This document shows, piece after piece, positions 8,983 through 18,056 of a DNA stretch of 64,000 bases. The notes under the pieces were generated by a model that ran no database searches, was not told the DNA's origin, and saw only the letters and a program-made list of their open reading frames with translations. Where the stretch lies: positions 1,364,001 through 1,428,000 of the forward strand of contig NZ_CP054139.1 of the NCBI RefSeq assembly GCF_013283875.1, in the 5' to 3' direction. Origin of the DNA: Mucilaginibacter mali. GTDB taxonomy: Bacteria > Bacteroidota > Bacteroidia > Sphingobacteriales > Sphingobacteriaceae. Positions within the stretch are counted from its first letter, which is position 1, and each line of letters starts with the position of its first letter. The translations under genes and the position numbers were made by a program.

Positions 8983-9819
8983 TTATATTTTACCGGTTAT
9001 GCCGTTGTAGATCATTTGCACGGCTAATACGCTAACAACAATAGTAAACACCCAGCGCACCCATTTGGATGAACCGGTATGTACCAGTATCTTCGATCCG
9101 CTTAGCGCGCCTAATAAAACGCCTATTACTACCGGCATGCAAATATCAGGGCTTATGTAACCGCGTTGCAGATAAACAACCGCGCTGGCTGCCGCGGTAA
9201 CGCCTATCATAAAATTGCTGGTAGTAGTTGATACCTTAAACGGGATGCGCATAATGGTATCCATGGCTACTACCTTTAACGCGCCTGAGCCAATGCCCAG
9301 CAGGCCCGATATCATGCCGGCAAATATCATCATTAAAAAGCCGCCGCCAACGTTGCGCACACCATACTTTACCGGCCCGGCAGGGGTAGGGTAGGTGCCG
9401 TTCAATTTTAGTGCACCCGCAGCCTGGCTGCCTTCGGCCGATACTACCTGCACCTTTTTTACAAACGACATGATGGCCGAATAAGCCAGTATCAGCCCAA
9501 AAAGTATAGCGATATAGTGTGTTTGGATATGCAGTGCCAGCATTGCCCCGGCCATGGCGCCAACGGTTGTAGCAATTTCAAGAAACATCCCGATGCGAAT
9601 ATTGGTGATCCCCTCTTTTACATAAGCCGCCGCAGCGCCCGACGAGGTGGCGATAACCGATACCAGCGATGCGCCAATGGCGTAATGTATGTTAACATGT
9701 AACCCCAGTGTAAGCAGCGGAATGATGACAAAGCCACCACCAAGCCCGGTTAATGAACCCAGCAAACCGGCAGCATATGCCCCGATGAGTATAATTAACG
9801 TTAATATGATTACCGACAT
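8983..9819 (-). CDS. TauE/SafE family sulfite/anion exporter
   Basis: 278 residues, about eight hydrophobic segments in two repeats. The family's glycine-rich motifs are visible: GLLGSLTGLGGGFVIIPLL near the N-terminus and GMISGLLGIGSGALKVVAMD in the second half. The family moves sulfite, sulfoacetate or other organosulfur anions across the inner membrane; substrate here is not determined. It is first in a two-gene operon with DUF1634. Confidence 0.85.
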   Translation of the reverse strand: MSVIILTLIILIGAYAAGLLGSLTGLGGGFVIIPLLTLGLHVNIHYAIGASLVSVIATSSGAAAAYVKEGITNIRIGMFLEIATTVGAMAGAMLALHIQTHYIAILFGLILAYSAIMSFVKKVQVVSAEGSQAAGALKLNGTYPTPAGPVKYGVRNVGGGFLMMIFAGMISGLLGIGSGALKVVAMDTIMRIPFKVSTTTSNFMIGVTAAASAVVYLQRGYISPDICMPVVIGVLLGALSGSKILVHTGSSKWVRWVFTIVVSVLAVQMIYNGITGKI

Positions 9820-10189
9820 ATCCTGCGTGTAGTGGGCTGCTAAAATAGTAATTTAATATAGCGGAGGATATGTTTTTTTAATTAAAGTAATCCATTAAAA
9901 CGATGGATTATAGCGAGAATAAGCGGTTTTAACAGAATTTTTAGATTATTGATATATGTATTTAATAAGCCTATAAGTGGTGTTTTTTAGGATATTATCT
10001 GTCAAAATATCATTTGCAATTATGATAATTTTAAGGGCAGTCGCCTCCTGTGTTTTTCTATTAATTAAATAGGGTTATTACCCTTCATTTTTATGAATAT
10101 GTTAAATTATTAATATTCCTGTAAGTTGTGTTGATAAAGAATTATATTTGCTTTAACTATTGAGTAATAACGATTTAACCCCAATTGTT
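9820..10189. other. AT-rich divergent intergenic region (370 bp)
   Basis: No coding region, RNA gene or strong hairpin was recognised. The stretch is markedly AT-rich and must hold promoters for the TauE operon and for the zinc-ribbon gene. A reading that starts at a TTG at 10160 merely extends the small protein by ten residues. Confidence 0.5.
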
Positions 10190-10381
10190 ATGGAGACAAG
10201 TATATCTTCAGAAAGCAGCATTAAGGATGAAGCCAAACGTACTCCCACGTGCTGGAAATGTAAATCAACTTTAGACTACCGTGTTCCGCGTGGAATGCTG
10301 GTTAAAACGCTTTTATTTTGGATGCCGTTGCGCAGGTATTATTGCTATGGCTGCGCTAAAAAGCGTTACGTACGCGGGTAA
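10190..10381 (+). CDS. Small zinc-ribbon protein of unknown function
   Basis: 63 residues from the ATG at 10190. A polar, Ser/Glu-rich N-terminus (1-20) precedes two CxxC knuckles, CWKC (about 22-25) and CYGC (about 53-56), separated by a short basic and hydrophobic segment. That is the spacing of a zinc ribbon. The high Arg/Lys content around the second knuckle (RRYY, KKRYVRG) suggests nucleic acid or protein contact, but nothing fixes a function. No operon partner. Confidence 0.65.
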   Translation: METSISSESSIKDEAKRTPTCWKCKSTLDYRVPRGMLVKTLLFWMPLRRYYCYGCAKKRYVRG

Positions 10382-10447
10382 GCACGTTATAAATACTGAT
10401 CTTTCAACCTGTGGAACAGGTGTTCTTTTATCGGGGTACTTTAAATA

Positions 10448-11017
10448 TTACAAATGCGTATTATTCCTGAACAACTTTATGGCTATAGCCAGCAGGATAA
10501 TACCAAAGGCTTTACGCAATATGCTGATGCCGGTTTGGCCGAATAACCTTTCCAGGTACTTCACATTTTTTAATACCAGGTAAACAAACATGGTGTTTAA
10601 TACAATACCAACAATAATATTGGGTGTTTGATATTGCGATTTAAGCGACAGCAGCGTGGTCATGGTGCCCGCTCCGGCTATCAGCGGGAAAGCAAGCGGA
10701 ACGATAGACGCCGTTGATGATACCTCTTCCTTAAATACTTTTATCCCCAATATCATCTCCATAGCGATAATAAATATCACCAGCGAACCGGCGATAGCGA
10801 ACGAGGGGATATCCAGCCCGATCACGTTCAGCAATTCCTCGCCTACAAACAAGAAGATCACCATCAGTACCAATACAGCTATCGATGCCTTTTCCGATTC
10901 GATATGGCCTACACGCTGCCGCAGGTCGATAATGATAGGTATAGCACCTAAAATATCGATGATGGCGAACAAGATCATGGTAACAGATAGGATCTGCTTA
11001 GGGTCGAAGGCTAACAT
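10448..11017 (-). CDS. MarC-family integral membrane protein
   Basis: 189 residues with six hydrophobic helices. Typical MarC features are FAIIDILGAIPIIIDL in helix 1, SFAIAGSLVIFIIAMEMILG in the middle, and PLAFPLIAGAGTMTTLLSL, the family's second re-entrant-like motif. MarC proteins are membrane proteins of uncertain transport function and are not reliably linked to drug resistance. The gene is preceded by a strong hairpin that separates it from the permease gene upstream. Confidence 0.85.
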   Translation of the reverse strand: MLAFDPKQILSVTMILFAIIDILGAIPIIIDLRQRVGHIESEKASIAVLVLMVIFLFVGEELLNVIGLDIPSFAIAGSLVIFIIAMEMILGIKVFKEEVSSTASIVPLAFPLIAGAGTMTTLLSLKSQYQTPNIIVGIVLNTMFVYLVLKNVKYLERLFGQTGISILRKAFGIILLAIAIKLFRNNTHL

Positions 11018-11078
11018 AGGTGGTAGTATTTAGTGGTTATTGGCAGCTTATTTAAAGCTAAGTAAAAAAGCTATAAAA

Positions 11079-11114
11079 GCAAAAAAGGTTCTGAATACTC
11101 AGAACCTTTTTTGC
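11079..11114 (-). terminator. Perfect 16-bp hairpin, terminator after the APC permease gene
   Basis: GCAAAAAAGGTTCTGA and its exact complement flank a 4-base loop (ATAC). The U-rich side follows the stem on the minus strand, just downstream of the permease stop at 11132. It can serve as an intrinsic terminator and could work in both directions. Confidence 0.85.
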
Positions 11115-11131
11115 TTGGAGAATATTCTTAA

Positions 11132-12652
11132 TTATTGTTTCTCAAAATCTGACGCGGTTGGCAATACATCGCCAATATTACCCAGTTTACTGTTCTTGCG
11201 GCTGTAACCAAAATAGATCAACAAACCAAGAACCATCCAGCCAAAAGCACTAAGAAGGGTTTCTTTTGGTAAGCCATAGATCATACCACCACATATAAGT
11301 GCACCTAAAATTGGTACAATGGGTACCAGCGGGGTTTTAAATGGACGTTTGAGTGTTGGATTGGTATAGCGTAATATAATGACGCCGATACACACCAGGA
11401 TAAAGGCAAACAGAGTACCTATCGAGGTCAGATCGCCTGCAACACTGCCTGGGACAAATGCCGCGAAGGCGCCAACAAATACGAACAAGATCATATTGCT
11501 TTTGTATGGCGTGCGGAATTTAGGGTGCAGATCGCTGAAGATCTTTGGCAACAGGCCATCGTTAGACATGGTGTAGAATACGCGCGACTGGCCCATCAGC
11601 ATCACCAGGATAACTGAAGAGAAACCTGCCAAAATAGCGATAGTAACCATGGTTGATAACCAGCCGTAACCGTGCATATAAGTGCTGATCGCGTAAGCTA
11701 CCGATGCTTCTTTACCCGACTTCATGAAATCGGTGAACGGTGCAACACCAGTTAATACCCACGAGAACAGGATATACAGGATAGTACAAACCACCAACGA
11801 ACCAAGGATACCAATTGGCATATCCCTGCTTGGGTTTTTAGCTTCCTGCGCGGCTGTTGATACAGCATCGAAACCGATAAATGCGAAGAAAACTACACCG
11901 GCACCACTGAGGATACCACCCCAACCATGATTGAAGAAAGGCGCATACGAATAAGTAGAACCGTCCGGTAATTTAATATCAGGCTGAGTAGCGGGGATGA
12001 TATATGGCGTGTGGTTGGCAGGGTTAATAAATTGCCAGCCGATAGCGATAAATACCAATACGATAGCAACTTTGATGAATACGATAATACCGTTCACCAA
12101 AGCTGATTCCTGTGTGCCTTTTATTAATAATAATGAAAGTATTGCAAGGATAGCAAGTGCAGGTAAGTTAGCGATACCATGTACGCTTTGGCCATTTACC
12201 AGGATAGATTCCATTGGCGAGTGGCACCACTCGTAGGGTATTTTCCCCCCGAGGAGCTTATTGGCATACTCGCTCCAGCTAATGGAAACCGTTGCGGCCC
12301 CTAAGGCGTATTCCAATATCAGCGCCCAGCCAATTACCCAGGCAACAAGTTCGCCCATGGTGGCGTAGGCGTAAGTGTACGCGCTGCCGGCAATTGGGAT
12401 GATTGAAGCAAATTCAGCATAGCAAAGGCCTGCGAACGCACAACCAATAGCCGCTACAATAAACGATAAGGTTACCGCGGCACCGGCGTGCTCACCGGCA
12501 GCGGCGGCCGTCCGTACGAACAGGCCCGCGCCAATAATAGCGCCAATACCTAAAGCAATAAGGCTGCCCGCGCCAAGCGTTCGCTTCAGCGTGCCTTCAC
12601 CTTCTGCCGAGGCCGTTAATTGTTCAATAGATTTTTTTACAAATACCTTCAT
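11132..12652 (-). CDS. APC-superfamily amino acid permease
   Basis: 506 residues with about 12-14 membrane helices. The first helix carries the substrate-binding loop of APC transporters (ALGIGAIIGAGLFVRT). Further family patterns are AGLCYAEFASIIPIAGSAYTY and FFAFIGFDAVSTAAQEAKNP. It resembles the cationic amino acid transporter (CAT/YfnA) branch, which takes up Lys/Arg-type amino acids by proton coupling; exact substrate unproven. It has its own terminator at 11079-11114. Confidence 0.88.
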   Translation of the reverse strand: MKVFVKKSIEQLTASAEGEGTLKRTLGAGSLIALGIGAIIGAGLFVRTAAAAGEHAGAAVTLSFIVAAIGCAFAGLCYAEFASIIPIAGSAYTYAYATMGELVAWVIGWALILEYALGAATVSISWSEYANKLLGGKIPYEWCHSPMESILVNGQSVHGIANLPALAILAILSLLLIKGTQESALVNGIIVFIKVAIVLVFIAIGWQFINPANHTPYIIPATQPDIKLPDGSTYSYAPFFNHGWGGILSGAGVVFFAFIGFDAVSTAAQEAKNPSRDMPIGILGSLVVCTILYILFSWVLTGVAPFTDFMKSGKEASVAYAISTYMHGYGWLSTMVTIAILAGFSSVILVMLMGQSRVFYTMSNDGLLPKIFSDLHPKFRTPYKSNMILFVFVGAFAAFVPGSVAGDLTSIGTLFAFILVCIGVIILRYTNPTLKRPFKTPLVPIVPILGALICGGMIYGLPKETLLSAFGWMVLGLLIYFGYSRKNSKLGNIGDVLPTASDFEKQ

Positions 12653-13046
12653 GTTTAGTTTTTAAATAAGATCAGAGTTTTAATAAATTAAAAACGAGTT
12701 TAGTTTCCCAAACCTAATTAATTTTATTGACAGAAAAAACTACCGTTTGTAACAAAGGAGTTTAAAACAAAATAATGTGGTGATTTGTATGCGGGTTTCG
12801 AAATATATGAGAGATATACAACCCATAAGTGCAAGCAGAGCGTGGTAATCCCTGGCATGCTGAGGGGCGAATCATCGGGCCGTCATCCTGAGGGAAGCGC
12901 AGCGACGAACGATCCCCCGTAAGCAGAGTGGTCTATGTAAGGTAACCATCCCCCCGCAATGACGGGATGGAGAAATAAAAACAACAAAAAAAGCCCTGCG
13001 GTAATAATATACCGCAGGGCTTCAATATTATTTAGCTAAAAACTAA
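12653..13046. other. 394-bp intergenic region with a dispersed repeat and the rpmA terminator
   Basis: Around 12840-12970 lies a repeat-like block (GTCATCCTGAGGGAAGCGCAG, CGATCCCCCG, CAATGACGGGATGG) whose words recur at 21059-21084. Such blocks are common between genes in this family of bacteria. The terminator of rplU-rpmA occupies 12991-13022. No coding region was recognised. Confidence 0.5.
12991..13022 (-). terminator. Intrinsic terminator of the rplU-rpmA operon
   Basis: A perfect 13-bp stem (AAGCCCTGCGGTA and complement) with a 6-base loop is followed, on the minus strand, by a run of T. It sits 24 bases after the rpmA stop. Confidence 0.9.
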
Positions 13047-13499
13047 TTACTCAGCAGGTGCTGCTTCTTCAGTTTCTTCGGCTGGTTTTGCCTTAGCTTT
13101 AGGTGCTTTTTTAGCTGGTGCTTCAGCAGCTTCTTCTGCAACTGGTGCAGCTTCAGCAACCGGGGCAGCCTTAGCAACCGGGGCAGCCTTAGCTGCTGTT
13201 TTAGCTTTTGGTGCAGGTGCTGCTACTTCAGCAACCGGTGCAGCTTCAACAGGTAATACCGATACATAAGAGCGGTTATCTGCTTTCTTTTTGAAGGTTA
13301 CGATACCTTCAGCTAAAGCGAACAGGGTATGATCTTTACCGATGCCTACATTCAGGCCCGGGTTGTGTTGGGTACCACGCTGACGAACGATGATGTTACC
13401 GGCAATTGCAGGCTGACCACCAAATATCTTGATACCTAAACGTTTACTGTGCGACTCGCGACCGTTGCGTGAACTACCGGCCCCTTTTTTGTGTGCCAT
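13047..13499 (-). CDS. rpmA: Ribosomal protein L27 with a long Ala/Pro/Lys/Glu C-terminal extension
   Basis: Residues 1-83 are a canonical bL27 ([22 protein letters not shown] ... GIVTFKKK...SYVSV), which lines the peptidyl-transferase centre of the 50S subunit. L27 normally ends near residue 85, but here about 65 more residues follow. They consist of degenerate repeats of [11 protein letters not shown] and [12 protein letters not shown] type, ending in an acidic [10 protein letters not shown]. The tail is low-complexity and probably disordered. The start lacks the cleavable leader known from Firmicutes L27. Second gene of the operon, with 57 bases after rplU. Confidence 0.95.
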   Translation of the reverse strand: MAHKKGAGSSRNGRESHSKRLGIKIFGGQPAIAGNIIVRQRGTQHNPGLNVGIGKDHTLFALAEGIVTFKKKADNRSYVSVLPVEAAPVAEVAAPAPKAKTAAKAAPVAKAAPVAEAAPVAEEAAEAPAKKAPKAKAKPAEETEEAAPAE

Positions 13500-13556
13500 T
13501 TTTTATGTCTTTATGAAGCCGGGTTAACAGCTTCGGGGGTTAAACTTTGGTGGATA

Positions 13557-13865
13557 TTATAAAGAGATACCAGTGATCTCGATCTTGGTGAACTGCTGAC
13601 GGTGGCCGTTTTTCTTTTTGTAGCCTTTACGACGTTTCTTTTTGAAAACGATCACTTTATCACCTTTTAAATGCGACACGATCTTAGCCGATACTTTAGC
13701 GCCTTTCAGGTCTGCACCTAATTTAAATTTGCCTTCGTTTTCAGCTAATAACACGTTGTCAAATTCAATATTAGCGCCCTCATCTCCTTGTAAGCGGTGC
13801 ACAAAGATCTGCTGGTCTTTAGCAACTTTAAATTGCTGGCCGGCTATACTTACTATTGCGTACAT
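13557..13865 (-). CDS. rplU: Ribosomal protein L21
   Basis: 102 residues, full length for bL21: N-terminal [14 protein letters not shown], central [12 protein letters not shown], and the basic C-terminal [21 protein letters not shown] that contacts 23S rRNA. It heads the conserved rplU-rpmA operon. A well-formed Bacteroidota promoter lies just upstream (13902-13933), giving a leader of roughly 30 bases. Confidence 0.97.
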   Translation of the reverse strand: MYAIVSIAGQQFKVAKDQQIFVHRLQGDEGANIEFDNVLLAENEGKFKLGADLKGAKVSAKIVSHLKGDKVIVFKKKRRKGYKKKNGHRQQFTKIEITGISL

Positions 13866-13901
13866 TGTTAATTAGTTATTTGTTTTTAAAATTTTCGAGG
13901 T

Positions 13902-13933
13902 GCAAATATAGAGTTTAGTTTTCTTAAAAGCAA
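13902..13933 (-). promoter_or_regulatory. rplU promoter (-33 TTGC, -7 TATATTTGC)
   Basis: On the minus strand TTGC at 13930-13933 is followed 19 bases later by TATATTTGC at 13902-13910, close to the Bacteroidota consensus TTTG / TAnnTTTG and its usual spacing. It is one of the two best-formed promoters seen in the window. Confidence 0.75.
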
Positions 13934-13965
13934 GAGCTTTTGAGAAAAGTCCGAAAGTCGGAAAA

Positions 13966-14048
13966 GACCGAGAGTCCGGAAGTGGGAAAATTACATACGG
14001 GCTAATGCGAAAAGCCGGTAAGCAAAAACAACTTCCGGACTCTCGGTC
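13966..14048. repeat. Perfect 18-bp inverted repeat, 47 bases apart
   Basis: GACCGAGAGTCCGGAAGT at 13966-13983 is exactly complemented at 14031-14048. The words AAGTCCGGAAG and GAAAGTCCG recur in the spacer at 14590-14728, so this belongs to a local repeat family. It lies between the rplU promoter region and the 3' end of the unknown gene at 14073. Confidence 0.8.
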
Positions 14049-14072
14049 TTTCCTGGCTTGCGGACTTCTCCG

Positions 14073-14579
14073 CTACTTCTTCATCTTCTCCTGCGTATCA
14101 TCCAGCACGTGCTGGATCTCCTTGATCAGCCTTACATTGGCATCTTTCAGGCGGGCATCACCATCAAAGGCGGCATCAAATACCACGCGCTTGGTTTTGC
14201 GCTTGTAGCCAAACTCAATAATATAACGTAGCGATTTAGGGCCGGTCTTTTTCTTGTAAGGGTTGGTCTCATCCGACGGGAAATTCCAGAAACCCAGGTC
14301 GGCTGCCTTGCGGTGCAGGTATAGCAGGTCGTTACTGCTCAGGCGCAGGTACATCTTCTTTACCGAATCGCGGTCATCAACATACTGGTAATTACCGCTC
14401 TTCGATTCAAATTTGTTCAGCAAACTATCGCCGGTGCCATACTGAAAGCTGATATGATCGAATTCTGAAAATTTATACGGCGCATTCTTCACCATAATGC
14501 CATAGTAATAAATAGAATACAGCAGAAATGGGATAGTTACACTGGCTATCAGGAATATTTTTTTGTTTTTGTTGCTCAT
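14073..14579 (-). CDS. Membrane-anchored protein of unknown function
   Basis: 168 residues. After a basic start (MSNKNKKIF) one hydrophobic helix (about 8-28) probably anchors the protein with its C-terminal part outside the cytoplasm. The rest is soluble and mixed, with conserved-looking segments FDHISFQYGTGDSLLNKFES and KSLRYIIEFGYKRKTKRVVFD. It does not match a family I recognise. It is flanked on both sides by repeats of the TCCGGAAG type. Confidence 0.6.
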   Translation of the reverse strand: MSNKNKKIFLIASVTIPFLLYSIYYYGIMVKNAPYKFSEFDHISFQYGTGDSLLNKFESKSGNYQYVDDRDSVKKMYLRLSSNDLLYLHRKAADLGFWNFPSDETNPYKKKTGPKSLRYIIEFGYKRKTKRVVFDAAFDGDARLKDANVRLIKEIQHVLDDTQEKMKK

Positions 14580-14589
14580 GCTCTTTAGA

Positions 14590-14728
14590 AGGTCCGGAAG
14601 TCAGAAAAGACCGAAAGTCCGGAAGATTTTAGGGTGCAAAGATAGAAATTAGTCCTGAAGTTCGAAAAGGCGGAAAGTTCGAAAGACAGAACTAATATTG
14701 CATCTTTCGGACTTTCCGACTTCCGGAC
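14590..14728. repeat. Imperfect inverted repeats of TCCGGAAG / CTTCCGGA words
   Basis: The left part has GGTCCGGAAGTC and GACCGAAAGTCCGGAAG. The right part has CTTTCGGACTTTCCGACTTCC and GGACTTTCT. The spacer can fold into an imperfect stem and shares words with 13966-14048. It reaches almost to the symporter stop codon, so it may also terminate that transcript. Confidence 0.6.
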
Positions 14729-14731
14729 TTT

Positions 14732-16129
14732 CTACATATCTATCTCCATTTCCTTTTCCTCGCCCAGTTCGCCCTCCCATTTACTTACTACCGCGGTAGC
14801 CATGGCATTACCCAGCACGTTGGTAGCCGACCGGCCCATATCCAGCAGCGGATCAATACCAATCAATAAACCTAAGCCAGCCTCCGGGATACCAAACATG
14901 GCGATGGTACCGGCTATAACCACCAGCGACGCGCGCGGCACGCCGGCAATACCTTTACTGGTTAACATCAGCACCAGTAGCATGGAGACTTCCTGACCAA
15001 TGGATAGATGCACCCCGTACGATTGCGCCAGGAAGATAGACGCGAAGGTCATATACATCATCGAACCATCCAGGTTAAACGAGTAGCCCAGCGGCAGTAC
15101 AAAGCTTACTATCTTATTATTACAGCCAAATTTCTCCAGTTCAATCAGCACGCGCGGGTAAGCGGCCTCGCTTGTCGAGGTGCTGAAAGCCACCAGCATA
15201 GCATCTTTTATATTATTCACCAGTTTAAAGGTACGGCCCTTCAGCACCATAAAGCCGGCGAATACGATCACCAGCCAAAGCAATATCAGCGAAAAATAAA
15301 ACTCGCCGATGAAAATGGCATAAGTTGAAAGGATGCCCAAACCCTGTTTAGCCACAACAGCCGTAATAGCGCCAAACACGGCGATTGGGGCAAGTTTCAT
15401 CACGTAGCCGGTAATTTTCAGGATAACGTGGGCGATAGCATCCATGGCTTTCACCACAATTTCGCCTTGCTTGCCAATGGCGGCGGTAGCCACCCCGAAG
15501 AACATCGAGAAGATCACGATTTGCAGGATCTCGTTATTCGCCATCGATTCGGTAAAGCTGCGCGGCACTACGTGGCTGATAAAATCCTTTAATGAAAGGG
15601 CCGACTTTTTAATTTCGGTACCCAAATGGCTATCCGGCAGCGGGATGTGCATGGTAATTCCCGGCTTAAACATATTCACCAGCAGCATACCCAGTAGCAG
15701 CGATACCAGCGTAGCACTTAAAAACCAAAGCAGCGTTTTGCCGCCAATACGGCCCACCGCCTTAATATCGCCCACCTTGGCTACGCCTACCACAAGGGTA
15801 GTGAACACCAGCGGAGCTACGATCATTTTGATGAGGCGAAGGAAAATATCGCTTAGAATAGTGAAACCTTCCAACTTGTCCTCGCGGATGCCGTCGTTCT
15901 CCTTTTTTACCTTTACTTCGGCTACGCGTTGCGTTTTCAGGGTCTTGAATTCGGCAACGGTAGTATCTTTCATCTCCACCAGTTTGGTGTCTATGGCTTT
16001 GATGTTGGCATCGGCCGTACTTATTTTTTTGTTGTACTGGTCTATTACGTTAAGGTTGTACAGATAGCCGGTAATTACACCAACTACCAATGCGATGAAA
16101 ATAAAAAGTGTGAGTTTGTTTTTTAGCAT
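14732..16129 (-). CDS. Dicarboxylate/amino acid:cation symporter (DAACS family)
   Basis: 465 residues from the ATG at 16129. An upstream extension to 16219 adds a polar leader with no membrane character, so I reject it. The first helix (LTLFIFIALVVGVITGYLY) is followed by a 40-45-residue hydrophilic, probably helical insert (about 25-72, KKISTADANIKAIDTKLVEM). The GltP/DctA core comes next, with LIKMIVAPLVFTTLVVGVAK, SMMYMTFASIFLAQ, GVPRASLVV and DMGRSATNVLGN. It takes up C4-dicarboxylates or acidic amino acids with Na+ or H+. The insert after helix 1 is longer than in classical GltP. Confidence 0.9.
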   Translation of the reverse strand: MLKNKLTLFIFIALVVGVITGYLYNLNVIDQYNKKISTADANIKAIDTKLVEMKDTTVAEFKTLKTQRVAEVKVKKENDGIREDKLEGFTILSDIFLRLIKMIVAPLVFTTLVVGVAKVGDIKAVGRIGGKTLLWFLSATLVSLLLGMLLVNMFKPGITMHIPLPDSHLGTEIKKSALSLKDFISHVVPRSFTESMANNEILQIVIFSMFFGVATAAIGKQGEIVVKAMDAIAHVILKITGYVMKLAPIAVFGAITAVVAKQGLGILSTYAIFIGEFYFSLILLWLVIVFAGFMVLKGRTFKLVNNIKDAMLVAFSTSTSEAAYPRVLIELEKFGCNNKIVSFVLPLGYSFNLDGSMMYMTFASIFLAQSYGVHLSIGQEVSMLLVLMLTSKGIAGVPRASLVVIAGTIAMFGIPEAGLGLLIGIDPLLDMGRSATNVLGNAMATAVVSKWEGELGEEKEMEIDM

Positions 16130-16317
16130 TCCGGTGGTTTTGATGGGGCTAAAGTACAAAATTGGACGATGATTTTTGAATGCCTCACTGATTTTGCATT
16201 GGTGGCAATTTAACCACAAAGTACACTAAGTACACCCCTCCCAAACCCTCCCCAAAGGGGAGAGGGTTTCAGAGAATTTTTAGAACCCTCTCCTTTGGAG
16301 AGAGCAGGGTGAGGTAC
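16130..16317. repeat. Intergenic G/C palindromes of the CCTCCCC...GGGGAGAGGG type
   Basis: Around 16236-16314 there are runs such as CCCTCCCAAACCCTCCCC, AAAGGGGAGAGGG and CCCTCTCCTTTGGAGAG. They can form hairpins and resemble the CTCCAGAGGAGAGGG core of the three-copy element at 21210, 21737 and 37163. Confidence 0.5.
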
Positions 16318-16839
16318 TTATTCGGCCAGGCTATAGGTATAGCCCCGGGTCGATTTTACTTTTAAGGCGATACGCTCCAGGCTTTCTTCCAGATTATCTA
16401 CCTGTTTCTTATTGCTTGCCGCCAGCAATGCCTTCCTGAACATGCCGGATGCCTGTGTCCAGTTGCCGCTTTTTTCGGCCAGTAAACCTAACTGCTTGTA
16501 AACAGCAGCATGATCTACACCGGGCACCTGCAACGCCTTTTGGCTTACAGCGCCGGCCTGTGCAGCCATATTTAAAAATACCAGCAGTTGCAAATAGGGT
16601 ATATAAGCATCCGGAAACTGCGGCTCCAGTTCAGCGCATAACTTCAGGTGATAGCCGGCCGTTTGGTAATCGGCCATGTTGTAATAATATATCAGCCCCA
16701 ACTGGTAATGCGCACGGGCATACAGCGGGTCTGTTTGTATAATATCGTTAAGCAGTTGCAGGCTTTTAGGCATTTCGCCGTAATAGCGCTCCTCCACCGC
16801 CTGAAGATACTTTTCTTCGATGGTATAAAAAGTGTCCAT
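16318..16839 (-). CDS. Tetratricopeptide-repeat protein
   Basis: 173 residues made mostly of TPR helices: AHYQLGLIYYYNMADYQTAGYHLKLCAELEP and YKQLGLLAEKSGNWTQASGMFRKAL carry the usual small/large residue pattern. There is no signal peptide, so it is likely cytoplasmic. It would act as a scaffold for protein contacts; no partner is suggested by the neighbours, which are unrelated. Confidence 0.75.
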   Translation of the reverse strand: MDTFYTIEEKYLQAVEERYYGEMPKSLQLLNDIIQTDPLYARAHYQLGLIYYYNMADYQTAGYHLKLCAELEPQFPDAYIPYLQLLVFLNMAAQAGAVSQKALQVPGVDHAAVYKQLGLLAEKSGNWTQASGMFRKALLAASNKKQVDNLEESLERIALKVKSTRGYTYSLAE

Positions 16840-17411
16840 AAATATATTAATGGCTGTTAAGCCTTGTAATCAATAATAAATAAAATTTGATGATCGTCTG
16901 TTTAAGCGGGTACGCTAAACAGGAGCGGAGAATGACTGAGCCGGTGCAAAACCATCCCCCTGCACGCCCATGGGCTGCATACAAGTTGAGATATGTTTTT
17001 GAAATAGCATCGGTTTGAGATTTATTTTTTGCGAAGATATGGAATTATTATCGAAAATAAATATCAACTAACTGCCTGCAATAATGTGCTGCTGTAAGAG
17101 ATTTAGGCTAAAGCCCTCCGGATAGCCTGCTTACCCGTTGGCTGAAGCCAACGGCAATGAGTTAGAAATGTTTATACCGGATAATTTAGGGCAAAGACAT
17201 CGTGGGGATTTATTACCGTCCCATTTATGGTACGGATAGCAAGTTTATAAAACCGGCTTTAGCCAAAACAAATCAGGAAGATTGTTTTGAAAAGCACTGC
17301 CAGTGCTGCTATCAATGTTTGTTCCCGTGCTGCACTCCAACTCCTCGCGCCACCGCGCAATGCCGGCGCTGGCTGTGGGGTTTCCGCTTCGCCCGGGTTT
17401 ATGTTGAACGG
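16840..17411. other. 572-bp intergenic region with small hairpins, no gene recognised
   Basis: Two short palindromes are visible: CTGTTTAAGCG-GGTA-CGCTAAACAG near 16899-16923 (one bulged base), and CCGTTGGCT-GA-AGCCAACGG near 17134-17153. The rest has no reading frame with family character. The GC-rich end (17330-17400) resembles repeat debris. Confidence 0.45.
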
Positions 17412-18056
17412 TTATGCTATACCGAGTTTCATATTCAAACTTTCGTCCCTTGGCCTGAACACAGTTTCAACCGGAACCGTCAATTCATCTAAACGATCGT
17501 CATCAAGCAGAATTTTCTGCTGCTTTACAAAATCGGTGATATCCTCAATAAACGCGATCTGCTGTGTAAACGCTTTTAAAACATCGCCCTTTAAACCCAG
17601 TTGAATAGCGCGGCGCTCCAGTTTATTGCCATGCGGGTCGTGGTCAGGGTCCCATTGCAAGCGTATTTCTTTTGTGGCAAGTTCGTTCTTCCATTCGTCG
17701 TGGGTGCTATAATTCCCCTGCGCAAAGGATGAGAACGCGGCTTGCGCTAATATTTGTTCGAAGCTTTCCTTCGTTATCCAAATTGCTAAAACGCGCTCCT
17801 GGTTTTCCTTTCCGGCCCAGCCGCAGCGGTACATCATCCACAAAAAATTAGGCTTTATCCACGACATGCGGTTCATGCTAAAATCTGTCCCGCCCAGCGT
17901 TTGATGCTTAATCGCGTAATTGGCAATAGCTGGCTTGTAGGCCTGGTAAACCAGTAAATGGGTATCGGTTTGGTGAGCTAAAATATGCTGCCCGCTTTGC
18001 GGCAGCGCTGATAAACTTTGTCTGTAAGAATGTAAAACAAGTTTCATATGAACCAT
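17412..18056 (-). CDS. DUF4291 domain protein
   Basis: Up to 214 residues; the start could be the ATG at 18056 or 18047. It matches DUF4291 from end to end: YQAYKPAIANYAIKHQTLGG, SMNRMSWIKPNFLWMMYRCGWA and RAIQLGLKGDVL. The family has no established function. It overlaps the unknown gene upstream by 13 bases (or 4 with the later start), so the two are probably co-translated. Confidence 0.85.
   Translation of the reverse strand: MVHMKLVLHSYRQSLSALPQSGQHILAHQTDTHLLVYQAYKPAIANYAIKHQTLGGTDFSMNRMSWIKPNFLWMMYRCGWAGKENQERVLAIWITKESFEQILAQAAFSSFAQGNYSTHDEWKNELATKEIRLQWDPDHDPHGNKLERRAIQLGLKGDVLKAFTQQIAFIEDITDFVKQQKILLDDDRLDELTVPVETVFRPRDESLNMKLGIA

Noticed and set aside
16130..16219. N-terminal extension of the dicarboxylate symporter
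   Set aside because: The extra 30 residues are not hydrophobic and precede a normal start at the first membrane helix.
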